64,000 nt of DNA from Ekhidna lutea (GCF_900188325.1 NZ_FZPD01000004.1:502501-566500); one strand, 5' to 3'. Positions 41,549-52,489 are shown, numbered from the stretch's first letter. The notes: generated from the sequence alone by a model not told the origin. A program made the numbers and translations.

Positions 41549-44500
41549 ATGCTACACTCGATTACGAAGGGATTCGCCAAAATATTTGGGACGAAAACGG
41601 AAAAAGACTTAAAGGAACTAACCCCTTATGTTGGTCTTATTAATACAGAATTTGAAAAGCTTCGAAACATTTCAGATGATGAGCTTAGAGGGAAAACTGC
41701 CGAACTGAAAGGCATCATTAACGACCGCCTGAAAGATATTGACAACCAAATCGCAGAGCTTCATTCAAAGGTGGACGAGGATAAATCACTTGATGTTCAT
41801 CAAAAGGAGGAAATATTCGCTCAGATTGACAAACTAGAAAGCGATCGAGATGAAGAGCTGGAAAAAGTGCTAATGGAGATTCTTCCATTGGGCTTTGCTG
41901 TAGTAAAAGAAACAGCCAGACGATTTGCGGAAAATGAAAAAATCGTGGTAACCGCCACTCAGCATGATAAAGAGATTGCGGCTAAAAAAGATAATGTAGA
42001 GATCAGCGGAGAGACTGCTACCTGGAAAAATAGGTGGAACGCTGCTGGAAATGAGGTAGTATGGAACATGGTTCACTACGATGTTCAGCTAATCGGTGGA
42101 GTTGTTTTGCACCAAGGTAAAATTGCAGAGATGCAAACGGGTGAAGGTAAAACTCTGGTTGCTACGCTACCGGCATACCTCAATGCCCTTGCTGAAAGAG
42201 GCGTTCACATCGTAACCGTAAACGACTACCTGGCCCGACGGGATGCTGAGTGGAATGCCCCAATTTTTGAGTTTCACGGCTTAAAAATCGACTGCATCGA
42301 CAATCACCAGCCAAACTCCCCTGAAAGAAGAAATGCCTACCTGGCAGACATCACTTATGGTACCAACAATGAGTTTGGTTTTGACTACCTGCGTGATAAT
42401 ATGTCCAGAAGCCCGGAAGAATTAGTTCAAAAGAAGCACCATTATGCGATGGTGGATGAGGTCGATTCTGTTTTGATTGATGATGCTCGTACACCATTGA
42501 TTATCTCCGGCCCTATTCCAAAAGGTGACGAGCACGAGTTTTATGATTTGAAACCAAGAATTCAACGACTGGTAGATGCTCAGCGAAAAATGGTGGGTGA
42601 TTACCTGAATGAGGCTAAGAGACTGATCAAAGAAGGTAAAGAAGGAGAAGCCGGACTTCCACTCTTTCGTGCATTCAGAGGATTGCCTAAAAACAAGCCA
42701 CTCATCAAATTCATGAGTGAAACGGGTATTAAGCAAATCCTTCAAAAGACGGAAAATATCTACCTGGCAGACAATCAAAAGCGCATGCCAGAAGCAGATG
42801 AGCCGCTTTACTTCACGATAGATGAAAAAATCAACAGCATTGACCTAACTGAAAAAGGAATTGACCTGATCACAGGTGAAGGAGAAGATGCTAACTTCTT
42901 CATTCTGCCAGATATTGGAGACGAAATCGCCAAGTTGGAAAAAGATGAAGAAACATCCGAGACAGAAAAGCTTCAAAAGAAAGAAGAGATCATCCGCGAC
43001 TATAATATCAAAGGTCAACGCATTCACTCTGTAAACCAGCTGCTTAAAGCATACTGCATGTATGAAAAGGATACGGAGTATGTGGTAATGGATAGCAAAG
43101 TGAAAATCGTAGATGAGCAGACTGGTCGTATCATGGAAGGCCGTCGCTATTCTGATGGACTTCACCAGGCTATTGAGGCAAAAGAAAATGTAAAGGTCGA
43201 AGATGCAACGCAAACCTACGCGACCATTACTTTGCAGAACTACTTCCGAATGTATCACAAGCTTGCCGGTATGACTGGTACAGCTGAAACAGAGGCTGGC
43301 GAATTTTGGGATATCTACAAACTAGATGTAGTAGTGATTCCTACGAACCGACCAATTGCGAGAGCAGACGAAAACGATAAGGTGTACAAAACCATACGTG
43401 AAAAATTCAACGCTGTAGCAGAAGAAGTAGTGGAACTAACACAGGCAGGAAGGCCAGTTCTTGTTGGTACCACTTCCGTGGAAATTTCTGAACTTTTGAG
43501 TAGAATGCTCAAGATGAGAAACATCAACCACCAGGTCTTGAATGCGAAACAACACGCCAAAGAGGCAGATGTGGTAGCAGAAGCTGGTAAGCCAGGAGCT
43601 GTAACGATCGCAACCAACATGGCTGGTAGAGGAACGGACATTAAGCTCTCTGCGGAGGTGAAAGAAGCAGGAGGTCTTGCCATTATCGGAACGGAAAGAC
43701 ACGAATCCCGACGGGTAGACAGGCAGCTAAGAGGACGATCTGGTCGTCAGGGAGATCCGGGATCATCCCAATTCTATGTTTCACTCGAGGATAACCTGAT
43801 GCGACTTTTCATGTCGGATCGAGTTGCTAAAATTATGGACCGTCTCGGACTTCAGGAAGGGGAAGTGATCCAACACTCAATGATTACCAAATCGATCGAA
43901 CGAGCGCAGCGTAAAGTAGAAGAAAACAACTTTGCGATCAGAAAGAACCTCCTCGAGTATGATGATGTGATGAACAGTCAGCGAGAGGTGATCTACAAGC
44001 GAAGAAGAAACGCATTATATGGAGAACGCCTTGAGCTTGATATCTTGAATATGTTGCTTGAGACGTGTGAGGACATAATTTTCAATGCAAAAGGAACGAA
44101 TGATCTTGATAGTCTCAAGCTAAATGCCATTTCCATTCTTGGGCTTGATTTCCACATCACTCAGGAAGAGCTTGAAAAAGGAGATGAGAACACGCTTGTT
44201 GAAAAACTCTATGATGAAGCACTAAAAAGCTATCAACAGAAAAACCAAATCATCAAGGACAAAGCACTTCCAATTTTAAAGCAACTAAATCTGACCAGAG
44301 GAGCAACTTTGGAGAACGTTTTAGTACCATTTACTGATGGTAAAAAACAGATTGGAACATCGGTTAATCTAAAGGCTGCTGTAGAAAGTGAAGGTCAGGA
44401 AGTAATCCTTGAAATGGAAAAAATGATTGCCTTGGCCACTATCGACCTGCTCTGGAAGGAGCACCTTCGCGAGATGGATGACCTACGGCAAAGTGTAAGA

Positions 44501-44902
44501 AATGCACAGTATGAGCAGAAAGATCCATTATTGATCTATAAGTTTGAAGGCTTTGAGATGTTTAAGCGGTTTGTGGGTAAGGTGAATGAAGAAACCATTT
44601 CATTCTTGATGAAAGCTGAAATTCCTGTAGAGCAGGCCGACGATGTGCAAGCTGCTAAAGCCCAGCGAACTGCAAGAAATTACAAAGAGCAGAAAGAAGA
44701 AAGCAGATCAGCTCTGGCTGGTCCGGAAGGTGGAAACCGACCCCCGGTTCAGTCGCATAGCCAGCCGGTGCAATCGCAGAAAGTGGCTGGAAGAAATGAA
44801 CGTGTAAATGTGCAATATGCAGATGGCTCAGTGAAAAAAGATGTTAAATTCAAAACAGTGGAAGACGATATCAAGAACAATAAATGCGTACTGATAGACT
44901 AA
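41549..44902 (+). CDS. secA: protein translocase ATPase SecA
   Basis: SecA drives preprotein export through SecYEG. The 1117-residue protein has Walker [12 protein letters not shown] (about 193-203) and Walker B/DEAD-like [13 protein letters not shown] (about 301-313). NBD2 carries [23 protein letters not shown] and [12 protein letters not shown]. It is longer than E. coli SecA (901) because of Bacteroidota-type insertions near 340-500. The C-terminus ends in NKCVLID without the CxC zinc-binding linker, so SecB/lipid contacts may differ. Its last 19 bp overlap the following lipoprotein gene. Confidence 0.98.
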   Translation: MLHSITKGFAKIFGTKTEKDLKELTPYVGLINTEFEKLRNISDDELRGKTAELKGIINDRLKDIDNQIAELHSKVDEDKSLDVHQKEEIFAQIDKLESDRDEELEKVLMEILPLGFAVVKETARRFAENEKIVVTATQHDKEIAAKKDNVEISGETATWKNRWNAAGNEVVWNMVHYDVQLIGGVVLHQGKIAEMQTGEGKTLVATLPAYLNALAERGVHIVTVNDYLARRDAEWNAPIFEFHGLKIDCIDNHQPNSPERRNAYLADITYGTNNEFGFDYLRDNMSRSPEELVQKKHHYAMVDEVDSVLIDDARTPLIISGPIPKGDEHEFYDLKPRIQRLVDAQRKMVGDYLNEAKRLIKEGKEGEAGLPLFRAFRGLPKNKPLIKFMSETGIKQILQKTENIYLADNQKRMPEADEPLYFTIDEKINSIDLTEKGIDLITGEGEDANFFILPDIGDEIAKLEKDEETSETEKLQKKEEIIRDYNIKGQRIHSVNQLLKAYCMYEKDTEYVVMDSKVKIVDEQTGRIMEGRRYSDGLHQAIEAKENVKVEDATQTYATITLQNYFRMYHKLAGMTGTAETEAGEFWDIYKLDVVVIPTNRPIARADENDKVYKTIREKFNAVAEEVVELTQAGRPVLVGTTSVEISELLSRMLKMRNINHQVLNAKQHAKEADVVAEAGKPGAVTIATNMAGRGTDIKLSAEVKEAGGLAIIGTERHESRRVDRQLRGRSGRQGDPGSSQFYVSLEDNLMRLFMSDRVAKIMDRLGLQEGEVIQHSMITKSIERAQRKVEENNFAIRKNLLEYDDVMNSQREVIYKRRRNALYGERLELDILNMLLETCEDIIFNAKGTNDLDSLKLNAISILGLDFHITQEELEKGDENTLVEKLYDEALKSYQQKNQIIKDKALPILKQLNLTRGATLENVLVPFTDGKKQIGTSVNLKAAVESEGQEVILEMEKMIALATIDLLWKEHLREMDDLRQSVRNAQYEQKDPLLIYKFEGFEMFKRFVGKVNEETISFLMKAEIPVEQADDVQAAKAQRTARNYKEQKEESRSALAGPEGGNRPPVQSHSQPVQSQKVAGRNERVNVQYADGSVKKDVKFKTVEDDIKNNKCVLID

Positions 44903-45378
44903 TCATATTATTACTCATTCTGGCTGCTTGTAAGGCTTCCAAACCTACTTCAACAAGTAAGTACTCGGAGGATTTAAGCATTCATCGCCCCGATATGGAA
45001 GTAGCGGTAGATAGTTCCGGTACTACTCAGAAAGCAAAAACTGAGGCCTACACCCCTCTTACAGGACACATCAAACAAGAGCTGGACAGTATCGGCAGGG
45101 TGGCTTATTTAGAAAATAAAGAAGGAAAATATGTAGATGGTTTTGTATTGCTGGTATACTCAGGGAATAGCAGAGAAGAAGCCAACCAGGCACGCTCAAA
45201 GATGTACGAATTTTTTCCTGAGCTGGAACCAAAAGTTTCGTATCACCAACCAACCTTCCGCGTAAAGGCCGGTCGATTTACAAACCGATTAAAAGCGAAT
45301 CGAATTCATCGGGAGGTTAAAGAAGAATTTCCGCGAGCACTATTAATCCCGGAAAGATTCCTACAAACATATGAGTGA
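44884..45378 (+). CDS. lipoprotein with SPOR-like C-terminal domain
   Basis: This 164-residue protein has a lipoprotein signal (lipobox LAAC, Cys16) and a Ser/Thr linker. Its C-terminal domain resembles SPOR peptidoglycan-binding folds ([27 protein letters not shown] and [21 protein letters not shown]). SPOR domains bind denuded glycan strands at septa. It starts inside the secA 3' end and its stop overlaps the M20 gene, so the three are coupled. The SPOR call is from pattern only. Confidence 0.8.
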   Translation: MRTDRLIILLLILAACKASKPTSTSKYSEDLSIHRPDMEVAVDSSGTTQKAKTEAYTPLTGHIKQELDSIGRVAYLENKEGKYVDGFVLLVYSGNSREEANQARSKMYEFFPELEPKVSYHQPTFRVKAGRFTNRLKANRIHREVKEEFPRALLIPERFLQTYE

Positions 45379-46561
45379 TCTCATCCAAAAAATAAAGTCA
45401 CTCTCAGATGCCTATTTTGAAGAAATCCTTGAAATAAGAAGGCACATTCACAGCAATCCTGAATTGTCTTTTCAGGAGCACAACACTGCAAGTTTTATAG
45501 AAGAAAAGCTCAAAAGTTTTGGCCTCAAAGACGCACATCGAATTGCTGAAACAGGTGTAACCTTTTGCCTTGAAGGAAAAAAGCCTGGAAAGACCATCGC
45601 ATTACGAGCAGACATTGATGCCCTTCCAATTACAGAAGCAAATGATGTTCCTTACAAATCAAAAAATGAAGGAGTGATGCACGCATGCGGACATGACGTT
45701 CACACCTCAAACCTGCTGGGGGTTGCGAAAATTCTTTCCCAGCTGACAGATAAGTTTGAAGGAACCATTAAGTTCATCTTTCAGCCCGCAGAAGAAAAAT
45801 CTCCTGGAGGTGCTTCAATCCTTATCAAAGAAGGAATACTTGAGAACCCAACCCCGGAAACCATTTTGGGACAGCATGTAATGCCACTCATACCTGAAGG
45901 AAAAGTTGGTTTTCGCTCCGGAAAATACATGGCTAGCGCTGATGAAGTCTATTTGACTGTCAAGGGCAAAGGCGGTCATGCTGCCATGCCAGAGACTTTT
46001 GTAGACCCGATCGCGATTGCCAGTCAGATTATCGTATCTCTTCAGCAAATCGTTAGTAGAATCGCAAATCCGAAAATTCCATCCGTGCTTTCGTTCGGTA
46101 AAATAGCCGGAGGAAACGTCAACAATGTAATTCCCGACGAGGTGAAAATTGATGGGACTTTCCGCACATTTGATGAGGACTGGAGAAAGGTAGCTCTTCA
46201 GAAAATCAAAGATATCTCCACCTCAATTGCCAGCTCAATGGGAGGATCTTGTGAGGTTCATATCGCCTCCGGTTATCCTTTTCTAGTAAACGATGAAGCC
46301 TACACCAAAAGAAACGTAGAAGCAGCAAAAGCCTACATGGGAGAAGAAAATGTCGTAGAACTTGATCTCTGGATGGCGGCAGAAGATTTTGCGTTCTATA
46401 CCCATCAAGTGCCCGGCTGCTTTTACCGACTAGGCACCAGAAATGAAGCAAAAGGCATCACTTCCGGTGTTCACACCCCTACTTTCAATATTGACGAAAA
46501 CGCCCTGAAAACAGGAATGGGATTGATGGCTTACCTGGCCATTAATGAGCTAAATAATTAA
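45371..46561 (+). CDS. M20 family amidohydrolase/carboxypeptidase
   Basis: This 396-residue zinc enzyme is of the M20D group (N-acyl amino acid or peptidoglycan amide hydrolases). It shows IRRHIHSNPELSFQE, ADIDALPI, MHACGHDVHTS and the catalytic QPAEEKSPGG. The dimerisation domain is inserted after residue about 185. There is no signal peptide, so it is cytoplasmic. It overlaps the SPOR-like gene by 8 bp and meets the porin gene head-on with no gap between their stops. Confidence 0.94.
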   Translation: MSDLIQKIKSLSDAYFEEILEIRRHIHSNPELSFQEHNTASFIEEKLKSFGLKDAHRIAETGVTFCLEGKKPGKTIALRADIDALPITEANDVPYKSKNEGVMHACGHDVHTSNLLGVAKILSQLTDKFEGTIKFIFQPAEEKSPGGASILIKEGILENPTPETILGQHVMPLIPEGKVGFRSGKYMASADEVYLTVKGKGGHAAMPETFVDPIAIASQIIVSLQQIVSRIANPKIPSVLSFGKIAGGNVNNVIPDEVKIDGTFRTFDEDWRKVALQKIKDISTSIASSMGGSCEVHIASGYPFLVNDEAYTKRNVEAAKAYMGEENVVELDLWMAAEDFAFYTHQVPGCFYRLGTRNEAKGITSGVHTPTFNIDENALKTGMGLMAYLAINELNN

Positions 46562-47731
46562 TTAGAGTGCGATCTCTGTTTGGAATCTGAAGATTAAATA
46601 TTCTGTGGTCTGACCAGGGAATGTTTGATAGCTAATGTCACTCTGAAATTTCAAATCATGGCCTGAAATATACCGTGAAACTCCCAGTGTGAATTCTCTT
46701 TGATCAGCAAATACTGTCTGATTGCTATCTGCATCAATATCGGTAAATCTGCCTGCGATTTCCCAGTTTGAAGGAAATAAATAACCAGCCTGGAAGACGA
46801 AACCTCCTCCGGTACCGAACAACCCTTCCTCATTATCTGCTGAACGAAGTGCGAATTCTGACATGGCTGATATACCATTATACTTAAACATCATGTCAGC
46901 TATAAATGATGTTAGGTCCTCTGATATGTAGTCACCTTCTGCATTCTCTACAAAGCCGCCAAGATTGCCTCTGGATCTCACAGCGTTTGTGTTCAAGTCA
47001 CCCGTTAGGCCAATTGAGAGTTTTGGGGTTGCCTCTCTTTGAATATCAGAACCCACATAATCACCTTTTCCTTTGAATCCACCCATTGGTAAAAACTCTA
47101 GTCGACCAGTGATTTGATACCCGTAATCCGGGTTTCTGGCAATTACATTTCTCCCTTGCCCAAGTGAAACAGCTAAAATTTGTCTGAATTTATCATCGCC
47201 GCTTTTATGTCGTAACTGGACTCCAACATCACGGTCCAAATTATATCTTGAGTTAACCAAACTACGATCAACAAATTGGAGGTTTTGAGATGAAATTACT
47301 CGCTCTCTGTTTCCGGGGAGTTTGGTTTGACCCCACCACACATGCCAGTTCTTAGCAAAATTCCATTTAACAACAGCGTCTAAAACAATATTGGCAGTAT
47401 TCCCGGACTCAGCATTGTGGCCACTGCGTTGATCTCTGTTCGAAACAGCTAGCTCAAGCTTATATACAACACTGGGATCGATTGCCCACCCATCAAACTT
47501 TAGCCGGGATCTTCTCACCATCATTGCATCCTCATATACATCGGTATTCAGATTCAATCGGCCATCGTACAGCGTTTGAAATCTAAAACCGAATTTGAGA
47601 GAGAAAGTAGAATCCTCTGCTATGAATCTAAGTCGTTTGCCCCATGAACTGGATACGGTATCCTGTGCATTACTTGCCTGAATCAGAATCAACAAAAGCA
47701 ATGAGAAAAATGACTGTTTCGAAAAATTCAT
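46562..47731 (-). CDS. phosphate-selective porin (OprO/OprP family)
   Basis: The signal peptide (MNFSKQSFFSLLLLILIQASNA) is followed by a beta-barrel of about 365 residues. It has the OprP-type start (FSLKFGFRFQTLYDGRLN...RRSRLKFDGW) and alternating aromatic strands to the C-terminal Leu. It would sit in the outer membrane as an anion channel. It is divergent from two Na/Pi cotransporters, which supports a role in phosphate uptake. Family members can also pass other anions, including pyrophosphate. Confidence 0.88.
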   Translation of the reverse strand: MNFSKQSFFSLLLLILIQASNAQDTVSSSWGKRLRFIAEDSTFSLKFGFRFQTLYDGRLNLNTDVYEDAMMVRRSRLKFDGWAIDPSVVYKLELAVSNRDQRSGHNAESGNTANIVLDAVVKWNFAKNWHVWWGQTKLPGNRERVISSQNLQFVDRSLVNSRYNLDRDVGVQLRHKSGDDKFRQILAVSLGQGRNVIARNPDYGYQITGRLEFLPMGGFKGKGDYVGSDIQREATPKLSIGLTGDLNTNAVRSRGNLGGFVENAEGDYISEDLTSFIADMMFKYNGISAMSEFALRSADNEEGLFGTGGGFVFQAGYLFPSNWEIAGRFTDIDADSNQTVFADQREFTLGVSRYISGHDLKFQSDISYQTFPGQTTEYLIFRFQTEIAL

Positions 47732-47797
47732 AATTTTTTAATGATTAATTCAATTAAGCCGCAATAATAGTGACTATTTGTTACCTCAATATTTTCT

Positions 47798-47819
47798 TAA
47801 TGTTAAACACATAACATTA
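47798..47819. promoter_or_regulatory. 8-bp inverted repeat in the divergent promoter region
   Basis: TAATGTTA (47798-47805) and TAACATTA (47812-47819) are perfect inverted repeats with a 6-bp gap. They lie between the porin and Na/Pi genes. A minus-strand TATTATTG box for the porin lies near 47764-47771. Confidence 0.4.
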
Positions 47820-47900
47820 CGATAACCTACAATATGCGGTAAAAGTGAGATTTACCCCTTGTTGGAGGGGTATAAATCAACACTCAGATTACACAATTTC

Positions 47901-47934
47901 TTAACATACACGAAACATTTCTCCAATAACTTTG
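47901..47934 (+). promoter_or_regulatory. PHO-box-like repeat plus -7 box for the Na/Pi genes
   Basis: TTAACAT (47901-47907) and GAAACAT (47912-47918) are 7-bp direct repeats with a 4-bp spacer, an 11-bp period. This is the same layout as the PhoB box. Eight bases later is TAACTTTG (47927-47934), a TAnnTTTG -7 box, 21 bp before the start codon. Replacement of the -33 element by an activator site fits the arrangement. Confidence 0.45.
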
Positions 47935-47955
47935 CGGTTACTAAAAATGTAAATC

Positions 47956-49674
47956 ATGCAGTACGGACTATTAGAGTTTTTAAACTTAATCGGAGCACTA
48001 GGATTCTTCATCTATGGGATGAAAGTAATGAGTGAAGGCATACAAAAAGTAGCCGGAGCGAAAATGCGGAACATCCTAAGCTCGATGACATCCAATCGAT
48101 TCAAAGGCGTTTTCACCGGTTTTACGATTACAAGTCTTGTTCAGTCTTCATCGGCAACAACCGTGTTGGTGGTGAGCTTTGTTAATGCAGGATTATTATC
48201 ATTAACAGAATCTATTGGTGTAATCATGGGGGCCAATATCGGTACTACCATAACTGCATGGTTAATCTCAATTGTAGGGTTTAAAGTAAAAATTGCTTCC
48301 TATGCACTACCTATTATAGCGATAGGCTTTCCATTGATGTTCTTTAACCGGGAACGTCTTAAGTTTTGGGGTGAAGTCCTTGTAGGATTTGCATTGCTAT
48401 TTATGGGGCTTGCATTACTCAAGGATTCAGTCCCTGACCTGAAAGCAAATCCGGAAATACTCGAATTCTTGAGCAGGTACACGGACCTGGGATATTTATC
48501 TATACTACTCTTTGTACTTATTGGAACTGGACTAACAGTTGTCGTACAATCATCAAGTGCAGCTATGGCACTGACATTGGTTATGGCTAATAATGGATGG
48601 ATTCCATTTGAGCTCGCAGCTGCGATGGTACTAGGAGAAAACATTGGTACTACCATCACTGCTAACCTGGCCGCATTGGTTGGTAATGTCCATGCTAAAA
48701 GAGCGGCACTTTCCCATTTAATCTTTAACCTATTTGGGGTGTTGTGGATTCTAATCTTAATAAGGCCAGCGTTAAGCCTTGTTGACTGGTATCTTGTATC
48801 TAGTGGCTCTGAATCACCGTTTGTGACTGCAACAAGCATTCCTATTGCGCTTTCCATTTTCCACTCAACTTTCAATATTTTAAATACCCTCTTTCTAATC
48901 TGGTTTGTAAACTTTATTGCTAATACAGTGATAAAAGCCATCAAATCAACTGGTGAAGATGAATTCTCACTGGAATACATTAGCACGGGAATGATGAACA
49001 CAGCAGAGCTTTCCATTGAAGAAGCAAGGAAAGAGACCGTTCGGCTAGGAGAAATGACACAGAAGATGTCTAAGCAATTTCAAAATTTGATTGTAGAGGA
49101 TAAGCCTAAAAAGCAAAAGAAATTACTCAAAAAAATCAGGGACTATGAGATAATGACTGACCGAATGGAGCAGGAGATTACAGAATATCTCATGAAAGTA
49201 ACTTCGTCTGGAACGTTGAGTGATACCAGCTCAATTAAAGTAACCAGCCTTTTAAGTGCTGTCAATGATCTGGAGCGTATCGGTGACATCTTCTTCCAAA
49301 TGTCACGTGATGTGGAGCGTATCCTGAAAAGCGAGAAAAAATTTAAAGGTAAGCAGGTAACTAGTCTGCAGGAAATGATGGATTTAATTGATCAGGCGCT
49401 CACAATCATGGTTGAACATTTGGACTCAACAAGTAAAACAAGCTCGTTAGAGCCTGCCATGATCGTTGAAAATAAAATTGACAGTCTTAGAAATGCTTTG
49501 AGAAAAGACCTGACTAAGGACATCAAAAAAGACAAGTTTGATCCACAAAGGGACGGATGGTACAAGGATCTTTTCCACCTATGTGAGAAAGTTGGTGACC
49601 ATGCAATTAACGTCTCTGAAGCCATGACTGGAGAGAAGGAACGAGTACTAAAGGAAGAATTGGAAGTTGAATGA
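47956..49674 (+). CDS. Na/Pi cotransporter family protein with PhoU-like domain
   Basis: This 572-residue membrane transporter has two inverted repeats, each carrying a QSSSA motif (SLVQSSSATTVLVV and VVQSSSAAMALTLV) and a GANIGTT/GENIGTT loop. A C-terminal PhoU-like helical domain (about 340-560) contains the NDLERIGD motif. It takes up phosphate with sodium. The PhoU part may sense or gate transport. Its stop overlaps the next transporter start by 4 bp, and the PHO-box-like site lies upstream. Confidence 0.94.
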   Translation: MQYGLLEFLNLIGALGFFIYGMKVMSEGIQKVAGAKMRNILSSMTSNRFKGVFTGFTITSLVQSSSATTVLVVSFVNAGLLSLTESIGVIMGANIGTTITAWLISIVGFKVKIASYALPIIAIGFPLMFFNRERLKFWGEVLVGFALLFMGLALLKDSVPDLKANPEILEFLSRYTDLGYLSILLFVLIGTGLTVVVQSSSAAMALTLVMANNGWIPFELAAAMVLGENIGTTITANLAALVGNVHAKRAALSHLIFNLFGVLWILILIRPALSLVDWYLVSSGSESPFVTATSIPIALSIFHSTFNILNTLFLIWFVNFIANTVIKAIKSTGEDEFSLEYISTGMMNTAELSIEEARKETVRLGEMTQKMSKQFQNLIVEDKPKKQKKLLKKIRDYEIMTDRMEQEITEYLMKVTSSGTLSDTSSIKVTSLLSAVNDLERIGDIFFQMSRDVERILKSEKKFKGKQVTSLQEMMDLIDQALTIMVEHLDSTSKTSSLEPAMIVENKIDSLRNALRKDLTKDIKKDKFDPQRDGWYKDLFHLCEKVGDHAINVSEAMTGEKERVLKEELEVE

Positions 49675-50843
49675 TAAGAAATCTTTTCTTGTCTGCTGAA
49701 ATGAATAACAGTAGTTATCAATCTATAATCTCCAGGACCCTAATCATTGCATTGTCGATATTACTATTTCTAATGTCGATTGAGCTAATGGGGGTGTCCA
49801 TTGGTGCGATTACCGGTGGTTTTGCAGAAAGCATTTCTGCAGTTACCGCTAATCCATTCATTGGGCTTTTCATTGGGTTACTTTCTACTGCATTACTTCA
49901 AAGTAGCTCAACTACGACATCCATTGCCGTTGCTGCAGTAGCCTCTGGTGCAATTAGTCTTCAAAATGCGATCCCTATTGTGATGGGTGCCAATGTTGGC
50001 ACAACCATCACCAGCACCATTATTTCTATGAGCTACATTTCTAAACAAAAGGAGTTTAGAAAAGCTGTAGCAGCAGGAACTTCGCATGATTTTTTCAATA
50101 TACTAACGGTGCTTTTTCTCTTCCCGCTGGAAGTCAACTACCGTTTTTTAGAACGAATAAGTGCTTTCATTTCGTCGAATATCCATGTTTCTGGACGATC
50201 GGGTGTTGGTCAGGGTGCCTATGGGTTTTCTTCCATTTTTGATACGTGCACGACCTGGCTGGTCACGAACCTTGGCCCGATCATTACACTTGTTTTAGGT
50301 ATTATCCTTTTGTTTGCATGCATCAAATTTATCTCGAAATGGTTGTACAAAATCCTCATTGGAAAGACCAAGGATCGATTTGAAAATGTAGTCTTTAAAA
50401 ATAGATACCGGGCTTTCGGATGGGGATTAGTCATTACCTCTATTGCTCAGTCCAGTTCGTTGACTACCTCACTGATTGTGCCTCTGGTGGCTACCGGTAA
50501 GGTGAAAATCAAAAAAGCTTTCCAGTTTATTCTTGGGGCTAATATTGGTACTACCATCACTGCTTTACTAGCAGCAATATTTCAATCTGAAGCTGCTATC
50601 AGTTTAGCCTTAGTACACCTGCTATTCAATCTCATTGGAGTCATGGTTTTCTTCCTCATTCCTGTTTTAACTAAAGTTCCGGTGTACCTGGCTAAAAAGA
50701 TGGGATTGGTAACCATGCGGATTAGGCTGGTTGGTTTTGCCTATATACTTGTTGCCTTCTTCCTGCTTCCTTTCACGCTGATTTATTTTTCACAGGTTAT
50801 GGAAAAATCCGGAGATCCTGTTGAAATAAGATCAGAAGATTAG
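49671..50843 (+). CDS. Na/Pi symporter family protein (no PhoU domain)
   Basis: This 390-residue multi-pass protein is paralogous to the upstream transporter core. It has LLQSSSTTTSIAVA with GANVGTT, and later IAQSSSLTTSL with GANIGTT. It lacks a PhoU tail. The ATG at 49671 forms an ATGA overlap; an internal Met at 49701 is a possible start as well. Two paralogous Na/Pi carriers in one operon suggest different affinities or a heteromeric unit (inference). Confidence 0.9.
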   Translation: MIRNLFLSAEMNNSSYQSIISRTLIIALSILLFLMSIELMGVSIGAITGGFAESISAVTANPFIGLFIGLLSTALLQSSSTTTSIAVAAVASGAISLQNAIPIVMGANVGTTITSTIISMSYISKQKEFRKAVAAGTSHDFFNILTVLFLFPLEVNYRFLERISAFISSNIHVSGRSGVGQGAYGFSSIFDTCTTWLVTNLGPIITLVLGIILLFACIKFISKWLYKILIGKTKDRFENVVFKNRYRAFGWGLVITSIAQSSSLTTSLIVPLVATGKVKIKKAFQFILGANIGTTITALLAAIFQSEAAISLALVHLLFNLIGVMVFFLIPVLTKVPVYLAKKMGLVTMRIRLVGFAYILVAFFLLPFTLIYFSQVMEKSGDPVEIRSED

Positions 50844-50866
50844 CTTTGTGATCAAATACTGATTAT

Positions 50867-51226
50867 ATGGCTTCCTCTGCAAAAAAGGTGATTGATAACA
50901 TTGTTGAGTTCATTGAAATAAAAACGGAGCAAATAAAGCTTCGAATTATTGCGCGAGTGGCTCGCATGCTTTCCGGCGTAATCGCTGTTTCCATGATTGG
51001 CCTGTTTGCCATGTTCTTCATATTCTTTTTGAGCTTTGCTTTTGCTGAGATGATCAATCATGGATTAGATAGTACCTATTTAGGTTATTTAATTATTGCA
51101 GGAGCCTATCTGCTTATCATTATATTAGTCCTATTATTAGTGAAATCACGAAAACTACAACGCTGGATAGAGGTAGCGATTGTTAAAATGGAAGAAGCCC
51201 GATATGAGCAAGAAAGAAACAATTGA
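50867..51226 (+). CDS. phage-holin-superfamily (YqjE-like) membrane protein
   Basis: This 119-residue protein has two transmembrane helices (about 43-65 and 76-97) between an amphipathic N-terminus (KVIDNIVEFIEIKTEQIKLRI) and a charged C-terminus. It resembles the YqjE/holin 3-6 family, which has no proven holin role in such settings. It overlaps the following gene. The pair often occurs together in Bacteroidota as a small envelope-stress-like unit (recalled). Confidence 0.75.
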   Translation: MASSAKKVIDNIVEFIEIKTEQIKLRIIARVARMLSGVIAVSMIGLFAMFFIFFLSFAFAEMINHGLDSTYLGYLIIAGAYLLIIILVLLLVKSRKLQRWIEVAIVKMEEARYEQERNN

Positions 51227-51578
51227 GGACAGAGTAAAATCACTTTCTGAAAAAGAAGAGAAGCTTAAGCTACAACTCAGCAACGACTCTGATGAAGTAA
51301 AAGGCAAGGTGCTCAGAGTTGGTAAAATTGCCTTAATAGCAGGAGGTGTTGCCCTTCTGGGCTATTGGGTTTTCAATACGATATTTGGTGAAGAGGAAGA
51401 TGAGGATGTGAAACCCAAAAAGAAGAAGAAAAAAAGGAAAAACTCTGACACGGGCACTTCCAGGTTGACCGCTTTATTTCTTCCATACCTAAGCAAGTAT
51501 TTAGAGACTATTTTAGGTGATGAACCCGGGAAGGAAAATAAGAAGGAAAACGATTCGATTGAAAAAGAGGAAAACTAA
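51204..51578 (+). CDS. small membrane protein with charged C-terminus
   Basis: This is a 124-residue protein with ATG at 51204 (an upstream ATG at 51180 lies inside the preceding frame). It has one membrane helix (about 40-58: IALIAGGVALLGYWVFN), a Lys-rich stretch (KPKKKKKKRKN) and an acidic tail. It overlaps the YqjE-like gene by 23 bp. It converges on the AraC gene so closely that the two stop codons share bases (CTAA, 51575-51578). The function is unknown. Confidence 0.75.
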   Translation: MSKKETIEDRVKSLSEKEEKLKLQLSNDSDEVKGKVLRVGKIALIAGGVALLGYWVFNTIFGEEEDEDVKPKKKKKKRKNSDTGTSRLTALFLPYLSKYLETILGDEPGKENKKENDSIEKEEN

Positions 51579-52489
51579 ACATTCATCAACGACTCCCTGC
51601 GGCGCATCTTACCTGCAGGAATCCCAAACATCATTTTAAATCGCCGACAGAAATAAGCTGTGTCTTTGTAGCCCACCTCTTTGCCAATATCCCGAATGCT
51701 TTTTTTACTGGTCCTTAGCAGATTTACAGCTGCTTCCATACGCTGGTACTCGATATAATCCTGCGGGTTAATACCAGTCAGCATTTTAAAATATTGTCCT
51801 ACGTAATCTTCCGACACATTCGCCACATTGGCTAATACTTTATTAGAAAGATCATCACTTAAGTTTTCTTTGATGAAAGTGAAAATATCTATAAGGCGGG
51901 GATCCTTAAAGTAAGTGCTATTGGTTGCAAGCTTTTCTACAAAAAGGCTGTTATTCAATATGTACCTGATCAGCTCTATCGTCATGTTCTCTGTCAGCAC
52001 CTTCACAATACGATCTCTTCCGGGCATGCTCGCTTTTACCTCATCATTGATCTGCTTTATCAGGCCGGCAAGTTTATAGTTTTCTTCAATCTTGAATGGA
52101 GGGATATCCAGTGAAGAAAAGAAGTTTACCGAATCAAATGCCTTTGCATCAAATGCAACGTAGCTATAATGCTCGGTACTAAGTGAATGTTCACCAAAGG
52201 ATTTAAGAAATTGGTCTTTATTTGTCAGAAAGTCGTCTTTTGAGAGAATTGTGGCCGAGCCAGATCCATAAGTCATTGAAATAGGCCTGCCTCCTGGCAC
52301 GAAAATTACATCCCCTTCGGTTGCAGTCTCTTTCTCCTTGCCAAATTTGATTTCTCCTCCTGTTACCAGGATTAAGTAGTTCTCTACTTCATAATTATTG
52401 TCGATCGTAACCGGCTTTAAAATATTAATATTTCTAGCCTTGACAAATCGAATTTCAAGGGACTCTATGATTTTGTTGTAATCCTCCAT
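51575..52489 (-). CDS. AraC-family transcriptional regulator
   Basis: This 304-residue regulator has an N-terminal cupin-like ligand region (EVENYLILVTGGEIKFG, VIFVPGGRP). A C-terminal double HTH follows (about 200-300: KVLANVANVSEDYVGQYFKMLTGINPQDYIEY, SIRDIGKEVGYKDTAYFCRRFKMMFG). The ligand and targets are unknown. It lies 114 bp downstream of the acyl-CoA dehydrogenase gene on the same strand and could be read with it. Confidence 0.93.
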   Translation of the reverse strand: MEDYNKIIESLEIRFVKARNINILKPVTIDNNYEVENYLILVTGGEIKFGKEKETATEGDVIFVPGGRPISMTYGSGSATILSKDDFLTNKDQFLKSFGEHSLSTEHYSYVAFDAKAFDSVNFFSSLDIPPFKIEENYKLAGLIKQINDEVKASMPGRDRIVKVLTENMTIELIRYILNNSLFVEKLATNSTYFKDPRLIDIFTFIKENLSDDLSNKVLANVANVSEDYVGQYFKMLTGINPQDYIEYQRMEAAVNLLRTSKKSIRDIGKEVGYKDTAYFCRRFKMMFGIPAGKMRRRESLMNV

